A stretch of 64,000 bases of DNA, from assembly GCF_000820165.1 (NCBI RefSeq), contig NZ_CDDD01000087.1, positions 62,001 through 126,000 of the forward strand, read 5' to 3'. Position 1 is the stretch's first letter, and every line of letters starts with the position of its first letter. This document shows positions 9,792 through 17,259 of the stretch, piece by piece. Below the pieces are notes generated by a model, which did no database searches, was not told the DNA's origin, and saw only the letters and a list, made by a program, of their open reading frames with translations. Made by a program: the position numbers and the translations under genes. The DNA comes from Aeromonas taiwanensis (GTDB lineage Bacteria; Pseudomonadota; Gammaproteobacteria; Enterobacterales; Aeromonadaceae).

Positions 9792-10862
9792 TCAGGGGGC
9801 GGGGCGGGGGAGATCTTCCCGCTTGGGCCAGGCGTTGAGCACCGCCTTGACCAGGGTCGCCAGGGGAATGGCGAAGAAGACCCCCCAGAAGCCCCACAGG
9901 CCGCCAAACACCAGGACGGCGATGATGATGGCCACCGGGTGCAGGTTGACCGCCTCGGAGAAGAGCAGGGGCACCAGCAGGTTGCCGTCCAGGGCCTGGA
10001 TGACCAGATAGGCCACCATCAGCCAGGCGAAGTCGGGGGTCAGGCCCCACTGGAACAGGGCCACCATGGCGACGGGCACGGTCACCGCCACTGCACCTAT
10101 GTAGGGGATGAGCACGGAGAAGCCGACCGCCACCGCCAGCAGCACGGAGTAGCGCAGCCCCATCAGGGCGAAGGGGATGTAGGTGGCCACACCGACGATG
10201 AGGATCTCGATCACCTTGCCGCGGATATAGTTGATGATCTGGTCATTCATCTCCACCCAGACCCGGTTGACCAGGGTGCGGTTGCGGGGCAGGAAGCGGC
10301 GCAGACCGGCCATCAGCACCTGCTTGTCCTTGAGCATGAAGAAGACCATCAGGGGCACCAGGATGGCGTAGATGAGGATGGCTACCACGTTGATGAGGGA
10401 GCTCAAAGAGGCGCTCACCAGCTGTTCGCCACCGGTCAGGATGCGCTGGCGGATGTTGTCGATGATGGTCTCGACCAGGCTGACGTCGATGATCTCGGGG
10501 TATTTTTCCGGCAGGGTGCGCACATAGTCCTGGGCATGGGCCAGCATGGCGGGCGCCTCCTTGGCCAGGTTGACCCCCTGGCTCACCAGCGTCGGGATGA
10601 GCCCCAGCAGCAGCGTGGCCGTCACCGCGATGAACAGCAGCAGCACCAGGCTGGTGGCCAGGGTGCGGGAGAGACCGGTGCGTTGCAGGCGGCTGACCGG
10701 CCACTCCAGCAGATAGGCCATCACCAGCGCCACCAGAAGCGGTGCCAGCAGATCGCCAAACAGCCAGATGACGGCAAAGCAGAACACCAGCAGCAGGAAG
10801 AGGGTGACGGCGTCAGGGTCGGAAAAACGGGTCTGATACCAGCGCTTCAATACATCTAACAT
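9792..10862 (-). CDS. perM: AI-2E family transporter/permease PerM
   Basis: 356 residues and about eight membrane spans, with close resemblance to E. coli PerM throughout. Matching segments include LEWPVSRLQ, PLMVFFMLKDKQ, LPRNRTLVNRVW, IINYIRGKVIE and ALDGNLLVPLLFSEAVNLHP. It is an inner-membrane protein of the AI-2 exporter-like superfamily. The true substrate of PerM is not established. As in E. coli, it lies next to and divergent from bepA. Here a TusA-like gene is inserted between them, in the same direction as perM and upstream of it with a 22-base gap. Confidence 0.9.
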   Translation of the reverse strand: MLDVLKRWYQTRFSDPDAVTLFLLLVFCFAVIWLFGDLLAPLLVALVMAYLLEWPVSRLQRTGLSRTLATSLVLLLFIAVTATLLLGLIPTLVSQGVNLAKEAPAMLAHAQDYVRTLPEKYPEIIDVSLVETIIDNIRQRILTGGEQLVSASLSSLINVVAILIYAILVPLMVFFMLKDKQVLMAGLRRFLPRNRTLVNRVWVEMNDQIINYIRGKVIEILIVGVATYIPFALMGLRYSVLLAVAVGFSVLIPYIGAVAVTVPVAMVALFQWGLTPDFAWLMVAYLVIQALDGNLLVPLLFSEAVNLHPVAIIIAVLVFGGLWGFWGVFFAIPLATLVKAVLNAWPKREDLPRPAP

Positions 10863-10884
10863 CGAGGCTTCCTTGAATGACGGG

Positions 10885-11121
10885 TCAGGACGAGGGCGGC
10901 CTCATGGCAACCTCGAGCCGCAGGGAGAGACGGGTGGGGGACTCCTCTAGCGACTGGACGCTGTGGCCCTGGCGGCGCAGATAGGCAGGAATGTCTTGCC
11001 TTGAGCCGGGATCCGCCAGAAGAATGAGCAGAGACTGACCGGGCCGAGCCTGGCGCAACCAGAGCTTGAGCCGGATGAGCGGCTCGGGACAACGCCAGGG
11101 GGTCAGGTCGAGCTGTTCCAT
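10885..11121 (-). CDS. TusA/SirA-family sulfurtransferase-like protein
   Basis: 78 residues, starting at the ATG at 11121. The larger open frame extends upstream, but only this part looks like the family. The hallmark CPxP motif is present as WRCPEPLIRLK (Cys11). The small two-layer alpha/beta fold is suggested by LLILLADPGSRQDIPAYLRRQGHSV. TusA-family proteins carry sulfur as a persulfide on the CPxP cysteine. This copy lies beside perM and bepA, which suggests a DsrE/TusA-like accessory role and not the tRNA-thiolation TusA itself (inference). It was partly hidden because a longer spurious frame covers it. Confidence 0.8.
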   Translation of the reverse strand: MEQLDLTPWRCPEPLIRLKLWLRQARPGQSLLILLADPGSRQDIPAYLRRQGHSVQSLEESPTRLSLRLEVAMRPPSS

Positions 11122-11248
11122 GAGATTTCCATCGCGTGGGTGGTCGTCATTATGGCCGTGATGGCAGGATGAAACAACGCTTGTGGGCCTTGAATGGCAA
11201 GGGTATTCTGCCGATGCCCGCTGGGGTCTGATTGGAGATAGAGATAAC

Positions 11249-12703
11249 GTGGCACGTTTTTCCCCCCTGATAGCATCGCTTCCCCTGCTGGTCACCCTGA
11301 TGGGCGCGACCTTCCATGCCCAGGGGAGCAACCAGTTGCCCGACATCGGTACCGCCGGCGTCGCCGCCCTCCCCATCGAGCAGGAGGTGCGCTATGGCAA
11401 CGCCTTCATGCGCTTTGCCAGGGCCGGGCTGCCCATCATCGATGATCCCGTGCTGAACGAGTACATCGACGATCTGGGCCAGCGGTTGCTGACCAATGCC
11501 GACGGGGTGCGCTTCCCGTTCACCTTCTTCCTCATCAACGATCCCAGCATCAACGCGGCCGCCTTCCTCGGTGGCCGGGTCAAGGTGCACACCGGTCTCT
11601 TCCTCTACGCGGAGAGCGAGAGCGAGCTGGCCTCGGTGCTGGCCCACGAAATCACCCACGTGACCCAGCGCCACATCGCCCGCTACATGGAGGCGCAGGC
11701 GAGCAGCTCCGCCATGACCCTGGCCGGCCTGGTGGGCTCCATCGCGCTGGCGGTGATCAACCCCACCGCCGGCATCGCCGCCCTGCAGACCACGCTGGGC
11801 TTGTCGATGCAGTCGGCCATCAACTACACCCGGGACAACGAATACGAAGCGGATCGCATCGGCATGAAGACGCTGTATGACGCCGGGTTCGATCCCATGG
11901 GGATGGCCAACTTCTTCCAGAAGCTGGCGGCGGAGTACCGCTACGCCAGCAAGCCGCCGGAGATGCTGCTGACCCACCCCCTGCCCGAGACCCGGATCAG
12001 CGAGGCCCGCGCCCGTGCCGGCAGCTATGGCCGCCGCGCCCTGGCGCCGAGCCTGGACTTCTGGCTGGCCAAGGTGCGCATCCAGGTGCGCTACGGCACC
12101 GAGACCCCCCAGGGGCTGCTCACCTACTTCGACAGCCGACTGCAGAAGGGGGATTACCCTCTCAAGGACGCCGCCATCTATGGCAAGGCGCTGGCCCTGC
12201 TGCAGCTCAAGCGCACCGACGAGGCCGACGCCCTGATGCAGGAGCTGGCTGGCCGCCACCCGGAGGATCTCTTCGTGGTGGATGCCCTGACCGACATCGA
12301 TCTCGCCAAGGGGCGCAGCGCCCAGGCCATCGCCAGGCTGGAACGCTTCCGCACCCGGATGCCGGACAACGAGGTGGTGGTGGTCAACCTCGGCAACGCC
12401 TATCTGGAGGGGGGCAACTACAAGAAGTCCATCGCCATCCTGGACCCCTATGCCCGGGAGCACGACGAGAACAGCCTGGCCTGGAGCCTGCTGTCGGATG
12501 CCTATCGCAAGGCGGGCAGGATGACGGATCTGCACATGGCGCGGGCGGAGACCCTCTCCCTGCGCGGGGACTACCAGGCGGCCATCGACGAGCTGATCGT
12601 GGCTCGCGGCACCACCACCGACAAGCTGACCCTGGCCCGCATCGAGGCGCGCATCACCCAGCTGGAGCGGGCCAAGAAGGATCTGGACAGCCTGAAGGGC
12701 TAA
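11249..12703 (+). CDS. bepA: Outer-membrane protein assembly chaperone/metalloprotease BepA
   Basis: 484 residues from the GTG at 11249. That start is chosen because it gives a normal signal peptide (cleavage near TFHAQG), has GGAG upstream, and yields almost the same length as E. coli BepA (487). An ATG at 11183 would prepend 22 hydrophilic residues. The M48 peptidase motif HEITH (His133, Glu134, His137) and the third ligand in NEYEAD (Glu198) are intact. The C-terminal half is a TPR domain that docks on the BAM complex and LptD. It works in the periplasm to mature or degrade stalled LptD. It is divergent from the TusA-like/perM pair. Confidence 0.93.
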   Translation: MARFSPLIASLPLLVTLMGATFHAQGSNQLPDIGTAGVAALPIEQEVRYGNAFMRFARAGLPIIDDPVLNEYIDDLGQRLLTNADGVRFPFTFFLINDPSINAAAFLGGRVKVHTGLFLYAESESELASVLAHEITHVTQRHIARYMEAQASSSAMTLAGLVGSIALAVINPTAGIAALQTTLGLSMQSAINYTRDNEYEADRIGMKTLYDAGFDPMGMANFFQKLAAEYRYASKPPEMLLTHPLPETRISEARARAGSYGRRALAPSLDFWLAKVRIQVRYGTETPQGLLTYFDSRLQKGDYPLKDAAIYGKALALLQLKRTDEADALMQELAGRHPEDLFVVDALTDIDLAKGRSAQAIARLERFRTRMPDNEVVVVNLGNAYLEGGNYKKSIAILDPYAREHDENSLAWSLLSDAYRKAGRMTDLHMARAETLSLRGDYQAAIDELIVARGTTTDKLTLARIEARITQLERAKKDLDSLKG

Positions 12704-12728
12704 TCGGCCCCGCACAGGAGCTGGCAAG

Positions 12729-12762
12729 ACGGGGCGCACCGGCGAGGGGCGCCCCGTTTCGT
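12729..12762 (+). terminator. Terminator after bepA
   Basis: A 9-bp stem ACGGGGCGC/GCGCCCCGT with an 11-base loop, followed by TTCGTTG. It lies between bepA (+) and the thioredoxin-like gene (-) and may serve both. Confidence 0.6.
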
Positions 12763-12775
12763 TGTGGGTGTCCGC

Positions 12776-13234
12776 TCACGGCGCCGTGGAGGGGGTCAGG
12801 ACCCGCGCCTTGAGGGCGGCCAGTTTGGCGTCATCGAGCTCTCCCACCAGGGTCTCCTGCAGACGCCCCTCCCGGTCGAGCAGGTAGCTGGTGGGCAGGG
12901 CCCCCGGTTTGGGGAAGGGGAGGCGGGCGTCGTCCTCGGGGATCATCAGGGGCACGGCTATGCGGTGGCGCCGGGCCAGCTCGGTCAGCTCGGCGGGGGA
13001 GGCGGGATCATAGTGGATGGCGATCACCCCGATCCGCCCCTCCCGGTGCAGCGCCGCGAGCAGGGGCATCTCCCGCAGGCAGGGGGCGCACCAGGGGGCG
13101 AAGTAGTTGACCAGCAGCGGCTTGCCCTCGAACGCCGTCAGGCTGACCCGCTGGCCCGCACTGTCGGTGAAGTGCGGCGCTGGCGAGCAGGCCGTCAGCA
13201 GGGTTGCCACAATCAGCCAACAGATCCGTTTCAT
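12776..13234 (-). CDS. TlpA/DsbE-like thioredoxin-fold lipoprotein
   Basis: 152 residues. The ATG at 13234 is preferred because GGGAAGG lies 8 bases upstream and the protein then begins MKRICWLIVATLLTAC, a classical lipoprotein signal with lipidated Cys. The thioredoxin-like domain has the redox motif WCAPC and the cis-Pro region GALPTSYLLDREG. Such membrane-tethered TlpA-like proteins reduce or isomerise periplasmic disulfides. It is flanked by bepA, whose substrate LptD needs correct disulfides, so a role in envelope redox folding is plausible but inferred. Confidence 0.85.
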   Translation of the reverse strand: MKRICWLIVATLLTACSPAPHFTDSAGQRVSLTAFEGKPLLVNYFAPWCAPCLREMPLLAALHREGRIGVIAIHYDPASPAELTELARRHRIAVPLMIPEDDARLPFPKPGALPTSYLLDREGRLQETLVGELDDAKLAALKARVLTPSTAP

Positions 13235-13251
13235 TTCCATAGCCTTCCCGC

Positions 13252-13280
13252 TTACCCTGCCCATCCGTTTCCCCTACAAT
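13252..13280 (+). promoter_or_regulatory. Putative sigma-70 promoter of yfgD
   Basis: TTACCC (13252-13257) and TACAAT (13275-13280) are spaced by 17 bases, and the yfgD start follows about 43 bases later with AGGGAG as ribosome site. The -10 is good and the -35 is weak. Confidence 0.45.
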
Positions 13281-13322
13281 AGCGCCATTTGTTGTCCCAT
13301 CTTGCAATATCAGGGAGTTACC

Positions 13323-13673
13323 ATGAGCGAGACCCAAATCTACCACAATCCGCGCTGCTCCAAGAGCCGCGAAACCCTGGCCCTGCTGGAACAGCAGGGG
13401 GTCGTCCCCGAGGTGGTGCTCTATCTGGAACAGGCGCCGAGCGAGGAGGCCATCCGCACCCTGCTGAGCCAGCTGGGTTTCAGCGACCCGCGCCAGCTGA
13501 TGCGCACCAAGGAAGATCTCTACAAGGAGCTGGGACTGGCCGAGCAAGAGGGGGATGCCCTGATCACCGCCATGCACCAGCATCCCAAGCTCATCGAGCG
13601 CCCCATCGTCATCAAGAACGGTCAGGCCCGCATCGGCCGCCCGCCGGAGCAGGTGCTGGAGATCCTCAAGTGA
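13323..13673 (+). CDS. yfgD: ArsC-family glutaredoxin-dependent reductase-like protein YfgD
   Basis: 116 residues from the ATG at 13323, preceded by CAGGGAGTTACC. The ArsC fold is clear, with IYHNPRCSKSRETLALLEQQG (Cys12 in the active loop), RTKEDLYKELGL, and the closing LIERPIVIKNGQARIGRPPEQVLEIL. The genomic association bepA-yfgD is the same as in E. coli, which argues for the YfgD ortholog and not a dedicated arsenate-resistance enzyme, and no ars genes are nearby. The downstream DUF2069 gene overlaps its stop codon. Confidence 0.88.
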   Translation: MSETQIYHNPRCSKSRETLALLEQQGVVPEVVLYLEQAPSEEAIRTLLSQLGFSDPRQLMRTKEDLYKELGLAEQEGDALITAMHQHPKLIERPIVIKNGQARIGRPPEQVLEILK

Positions 13674-14044
13674 GCACCCGCTTCGCCCGCCTGCTGACCC
13701 TGGTCGGCTTCTTCGGCCTGCTGGGCTGGGTCCTGCTGTGGCATCTGTGGCTCTCGCCCCACCCGGGTCTTGCCCCCTGGCTGTTGCCGGTGATCTGGAC
13801 GGTGCCGCTGCTCTTCCCCTTGAAGGGGATAGTGCAGGGCAACCCCTACACCCATGCCTGGGGCAACTTCGTGCTGATGCCCTACTTCCTCCACGCCCTG
13901 ACGCTTATCACCACGGATGAGGGGGAGCGCTGGCTCGCAGCGGTGGAGCTGGTTTTCACCACGCTCGCCTTCGTAGGCACCATCTATTACGCCCGGCTGC
14001 GCGGCCGGGAGCTGGGGCTGAGCATTCGCAAGAAGCAGGGCTGA
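13670..14044 (+). CDS. DUF2069-family inner membrane protein
   Basis: 124 residues starting at a GTG that overlaps the yfgD stop (GTGA), a typical translational-coupling arrangement. Four hydrophobic segments are visible (around residues 6-25, 33-52, 65-85 and 90-110), including the motif FPLKGIVQGNPYTHAWGNFV. The tail is basic (SIRKKQG). The family has no established function. The coupling implies a shared role with YfgD. Confidence 0.8.
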   Translation: MSTRFARLLTLVGFFGLLGWVLLWHLWLSPHPGLAPWLLPVIWTVPLLFPLKGIVQGNPYTHAWGNFVLMPYFLHALTLITTDEGERWLAAVELVFTTLAFVGTIYYARLRGRELGLSIRKKQG

Positions 14045-14050
14045 GCCCGG

Positions 14051-14077
14051 CCCGCCCGCACTCTGGTCGCGGGCGGG
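14051..14077 (+). terminator. GC-rich hairpin downstream of the yfgD operon
   Basis: A 9-bp stem CCCGCCCGC/GCGGGCGGG with a 9-base loop, starting 7 bases after the stop. It has no T tract, so it is a weak or rho-assisted terminator at best. Confidence 0.4.
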
Positions 14078-14304
14078 ACATGTCTGAAACCGTCGCAGCC
14101 CCTTCGGGGGGAGCAGTGCGGTGCCGGCCAGGTGCCGCCCGGTTCACTCCCCCTATCTATCTGATTAATGTGTAAATAACCCTCTTTGCCTGGGAGATGT
14201 CCGTTTTTCTTGGCGGCGCGGCCCGGCAGATAAATCGGCCTCCATCGAACACCTTTAGTCCTAAAGGGGTATGCTTGGGTTTTCACCAGACTCGAGTGGT
14301 TCAT

Positions 14305-15375
14305 ATGAAAATGTCGCTTTCCCCCCTGTTCCAGCAGACCCTGTTGGCCCTGACCGTCTCCCTCTCCGTCAGCTCCCTGGCCGATGCCTGTACCCGCGCC
14401 GTCTATCAGGGGGAGGGCGCTTTGGTGGTGACCGGCCGGACCATGGACTGGCGCAGCGCCATGCCCACCAACCTCTGGGCTCTGCCCGGCGGCATCGAAC
14501 GAGAGGGGGCGGCCGGTGCACGCTCCATGACGTGGACGGCTCGCTACGGCTCCGTGGTGGCGGCGGGCTTCGATGCGGGCACCGCCGACGGCATGAACGA
14601 GAAGGGGCTGGTGGCCAATCTGCTCTATCTGACCGAATCCCAGTACGTGACCCCGAGTGACAAGGATCCCCGCAAGACCCTCTCCATCTCCCTCTGGGCC
14701 CAGTATGCCCTGGATAACTTCGCCACCGTGGCGGAGGCGGTGGCGGCGCTCTCCCGTGACGAGTTCTATGTGGTGACCACCCTGACCCCGGATGGCAAGC
14801 CGGGCCAGCTGCACCTCTCCCTCTCGGATGCGAGCGGTGACTCCGCCATCTTCCAGTACGTGGGGGGCAAGCTGCAGATCTACCACGACCGCCGCTACCA
14901 GGTGATGACCAACTCGCCGACTTTCGACAAGCAGCTCGCCCTCAACGAGTACTGGGAAGAGATTGGCGGCCTCACCATGCTGCCCGGCACCAATCGCTCG
15001 GCGGATCGCTTCGCCCGCGCCTCCTTCTACATCAAGACCCTGCCGAGGACGGAGCAGGCCAACGAGGCGGTGGCCGGGGTGATGAGCGTGATGCGCAACG
15101 TCTCCGTGCCCATGGGGATCAGCACCCCGGATCAGCCCAACATCTCCACCACCCTGTGGCGCAGCGTGGCGGATCAGCAGCATCGGCGCTACTTCTTCGA
15201 GCTGACCCACCTGCCCAACACCTTCTGGGTGAGCATGGACAAGCTGGATCTCCGCCCGGGGGCACCGGTCAGGAAGCTGCCGCTGACCGAGCAGCAGCTC
15301 TATGCCGGCGAGACGGCGGACAAATTCGTCCCGGCCAAGGCGTTTTCGTTCCTGCCGGCCAGCCCGAAGGCCTGA
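14305..15375 (+). CDS. Secreted linear-amide C-N hydrolase (penicillin V acylase/bile salt hydrolase family)
   Basis: 356 residues from the ATG at 14305. The frame is open further upstream, but here a signal peptide begins and runs to SSLADA. Cleavage exposes Cys29 (ACTRAVYQ), the N-terminal nucleophile of this Ntn-hydrolase family. Other conserved parts are TGRTMDW (the Arg-Asp region), DGMNEKGLVANLLYL, QYALDNFATVAEAV and the late Asn/Arg segment. It acts in the periplasm or outside. Gram-negative members of this cluster have been shown to be penicillin V acylases and acyl-homoserine-lactone acylases. Which amide is cut here cannot be read from sequence. A terminator follows. Confidence 0.87.
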   Translation: MKMSLSPLFQQTLLALTVSLSVSSLADACTRAVYQGEGALVVTGRTMDWRSAMPTNLWALPGGIEREGAAGARSMTWTARYGSVVAAGFDAGTADGMNEKGLVANLLYLTESQYVTPSDKDPRKTLSISLWAQYALDNFATVAEAVAALSRDEFYVVTTLTPDGKPGQLHLSLSDASGDSAIFQYVGGKLQIYHDRRYQVMTNSPTFDKQLALNEYWEEIGGLTMLPGTNRSADRFARASFYIKTLPRTEQANEAVAGVMSVMRNVSVPMGISTPDQPNISTTLWRSVADQQHRRYFFELTHLPNTFWVSMDKLDLRPGAPVRKLPLTEQQLYAGETADKFVPAKAFSFLPASPKA

Positions 15376-15392
15376 AACGCCCCCTCACGACA

Positions 15393-15414
15393 ACGCCCCA
15401 CCAGGGGCGTTTTT
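15393..15414 (+). terminator. Rho-independent terminator of the acylase gene
   Basis: A 7-bp stem ACGCCCC/GGGGCGT with loop ACCA and then TTTT. It directly abuts the 3' end of the convergent acpH gene. Confidence 0.85.
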
Positions 15415-16013
15415 CATGGCAGATCGCGGCGTGCGGCGATCTGCTCTTCGCAAAAGCGCATCAACTCGGGATAGAAGTGCAGGAAGCCGTGTTCGGCCTC
15501 GCGCCAGCGCGGTTCGTCCAGGGTCAGGAGCGCCTCCCCGAGGGGCAGGGGTCGCCGCAGGCGGCGGCCGATGCCGTCGAGGGCCGCCCCCACCCCTTCC
15601 CGATATTGGTAGGAGGCGAGCCAGTCCTGCTCGGCCATGCGCCGCAGGGCCATCGGCAGCCCCTGTGGCAGGCGGTGATGATCCGCGAGCAGCTGGGCAT
15701 AGCTCTGCTGCAGGAAGCGGGGCAGGGGGGCGCCACTGAATTGCTGCCAATGCAGGGAGAGCCAGTGATCGTAGAGCATGTCCACCAGGATGCCGCCAAA
15801 GCGGCGCCAGGGGGCCTCGAACCCGGCGACTGCCGCCCGGTGGCTGGGGTGGGCGTCGGTGAAGGCATCTATCTTGCGGTGCAGCCAGATCCCCTCGTCG
15901 AAGGGGGCAGGCAGGCCCGTGGGCAGGGGGCCCTTGATGAAGTCCCCCAGCAGGTTGCCGGTGAGGGAGCTCCGGGTATGGGCCGCCAGATGGAGATGGG
16001 CCAGAAAATTCAT
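15414..16013 (-). CDS. acpH: Acyl carrier protein phosphodiesterase AcpH
   Basis: 199 residues, close to E. coli AcpH (193). It begins MNFLAHLHLA as the family does. Metal-binding and HD-like elements are visible as TGNLLGDFIKG, WLHRKIDAFTDAHP and VDMLYDHWLSLHW. The enzyme removes the 4'-phosphopantetheine group from holo-ACP. It is convergent with the secreted acylase. Confidence 0.9.
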   Translation of the reverse strand: MNFLAHLHLAAHTRSSLTGNLLGDFIKGPLPTGLPAPFDEGIWLHRKIDAFTDAHPSHRAAVAGFEAPWRRFGGILVDMLYDHWLSLHWQQFSGAPLPRFLQQSYAQLLADHHRLPQGLPMALRRMAEQDWLASYQYREGVGAALDGIGRRLRRPLPLGEALLTLDEPRWREAEHGFLHFYPELMRFCEEQIAARRDLP

Positions 16014-16182
16014 GGATGGGGCTCACGAGCAGGGTGTTGACGGGATGATCCGAGCCTAACGGATGCTGGCGGGATTGACCATGGGCAGGATTTTTCATCA
16101 GGCCCCCAGCGCCCCCTTGCGGGGAAAATTTGGGGCGTGTTAAGGTGCATGTCATCTTTGTCACAGGACGCGACAAATCACC

Positions 16183-16260
16183 ATGATGCGCAAAGCCAGA
16201 GGCTTTTTTCTGGCCTTCTACTTCAAGCCTTTCTATCTCTCCGAGTGGTTCGACGAATAA
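16183..16260 (+). CDS. Possible 25-residue aromatic-rich small protein or leader peptide
   Basis: A short open frame (MMRKARGFFLAFYFKPFYLSEWFDE) lies in the otherwise empty 405-base gap between acpH and the next binding protein. Nine of 25 residues are Phe, Tyr or Trp, and the codons used (TTC, TAC, CTG, GCC) fit the genome. The ribosome site is weak (AGGAC about 13 bases upstream). It resembles attenuation leader peptides such as PheL in composition, but I see no clear terminator/antiterminator pair behind it. Nothing else is recognised in 16014-16418 apart from a bulged stem at about 16287-16319. Confidence 0.3.
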   Translation: MMRKARGFFLAFYFKPFYLSEWFDE

Positions 16261-16418
16261 GTCGAGGCCCCGGAGCAGTTCATTGACGCCTGCCAATCGA
16301 ATGATGCCCCTGGCGGCGTAATCCTGCTCATCTGCAATTTGCCGTTTTTTGGCCATCGCTTGCCCGCGCTTGCGATGCCTTGACCGCGCCTGTGCGCTTT
16401 CTATGTAATGGAGTACTC

Positions 16419-17201
16419 ATGATGAAGACCACACTGACTCTGTCAGCCCTGTTTGCTGCCTGCCTGCTGACTACCCCCGTCACCGCCAAGGAGTGGAAGA
16501 CCGTTCGTTTCGGCGTGGAGGGGGCCTACCCTCCCTTCTCCTGGACCGACGCGTCGGGGGAGATAAAAGGCTTCGACATCGATCTGGCCAACGCCCTGTG
16601 CCAGCAGATGGCCGTCAAGTGCGAGCTGGTGGCCCAGGACTGGGACGGCATGATCCCGGCCCTGCTGTCGCGCAAATACGACGGGATCATCGCCGCCATG
16701 TCGATCACCGACGAGCGGCGCAAGAAGGTCGACTTCACCGAGAAATACGCCCGCATCCCCAACCGCTTCGTGGCGGCCAGGGGCACCGAGCTGACGCTGA
16801 CGCCGGAGGGCATGGCGGGCAAGCGCATCGGGGTGCAGCGTGCCACCACCCACGACAAGTACCTGACCGACAACTTTGGCTCCAACGTCACCATAGTGCG
16901 CTATGGCAGTGCCGATGAGGCCTACCTCGATCTGAAGGCGGGTCGGGTGCTGGCCCTGCTGGCGGATGCTTCGGCCATCGATCAGGGGCTGCTCAGCAAG
17001 GAGGGAGGCGACAAGTTCGAGTACGTGGGGCCGGCCCTGACCGATCGCCAGTGGTTTGGCGACGGCATGGGGATCGCGGTGCGCAAGGGGGATCAGGATC
17101 TCAGGGCCAAGCTGAACGAGGCGATCAAGGCCCTGCGCGCCAACGGCAAGTATCAGGAGATCAACCAGAAGTACTTCAAGTACGATATCTATGGCGGTTG
17201 A
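16419..17201 (+). CDS. Periplasmic amino-acid binding protein, paralog of the HisJ-like protein at 20753
   Basis: 260 residues with a signal peptide ending at TPVTA. The mature N-terminus KEWKTVRFGVEGAYPPFSW is nearly the same as that of the binding protein at 20753-21526, and the two proteins match along their length, including LSRKYDGIIAAMSITDERRKKVDFT and NQKYFKYDIYGG. It belongs to the Lys/Arg/Orn/His-binding group. No permease is adjacent, so it probably feeds the HisP/Q/M-type complex encoded 3 kb downstream, as ArtI/ArtJ or HisJ/LAO share one permease. It ends in its own strong terminator. Confidence 0.88.
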   Translation: MMKTTLTLSALFAACLLTTPVTAKEWKTVRFGVEGAYPPFSWTDASGEIKGFDIDLANALCQQMAVKCELVAQDWDGMIPALLSRKYDGIIAAMSITDERRKKVDFTEKYARIPNRFVAARGTELTLTPEGMAGKRIGVQRATTHDKYLTDNFGSNVTIVRYGSADEAYLDLKAGRVLALLADASAIDQGLLSKEGGDKFEYVGPALTDRQWFGDGMGIAVRKGDQDLRAKLNEAIKALRANGKYQEINQKYFKYDIYGG

Positions 17202-17213
17202 TGGGTAACAGGC

Positions 17214-17238
17214 AGAGGGAGCTTGCTCCCTCTTTTTT
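17214..17238 (+). terminator. Rho-independent terminator after the orphan binding protein
   Basis: Stem AGAGGGAGC/GCTCCCTCT with a very short loop and TTTTTT. It lies only about 20 bases before the next start, so the following gene needs its own promoter or read-through. Confidence 0.85.
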
Positions 17239-17259
17239 CATGCAGCAAGGAGATACCCC

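Noticed and set aside
11183-11248. Extra 22 codons at the start of bepA
   Set aside because: They are hydrophilic and precede the signal peptide; GTG 11249 with GGAG gives the family length.
11150-12739. Long minus-strand open frame opposite bepA
   Set aside because: It is antisense to a clear BepA protein. Its translation is rich in Gly, His, Gln and Val without domain logic, as expected for the complement of a GC-rich gene.
15385-16356. Minus-strand open frame covering acpH and the gap upstream
   Set aside because: The acpH frame is clearly correct in the same region. The N-terminal part in the gap has no recognisable features and no ribosome site.
16380-16409. TTGACC with TGTAAT as promoter for the binding protein at 16419
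   Set aside because: The implied transcription start would fall after the ribosome site and almost on the start codon.
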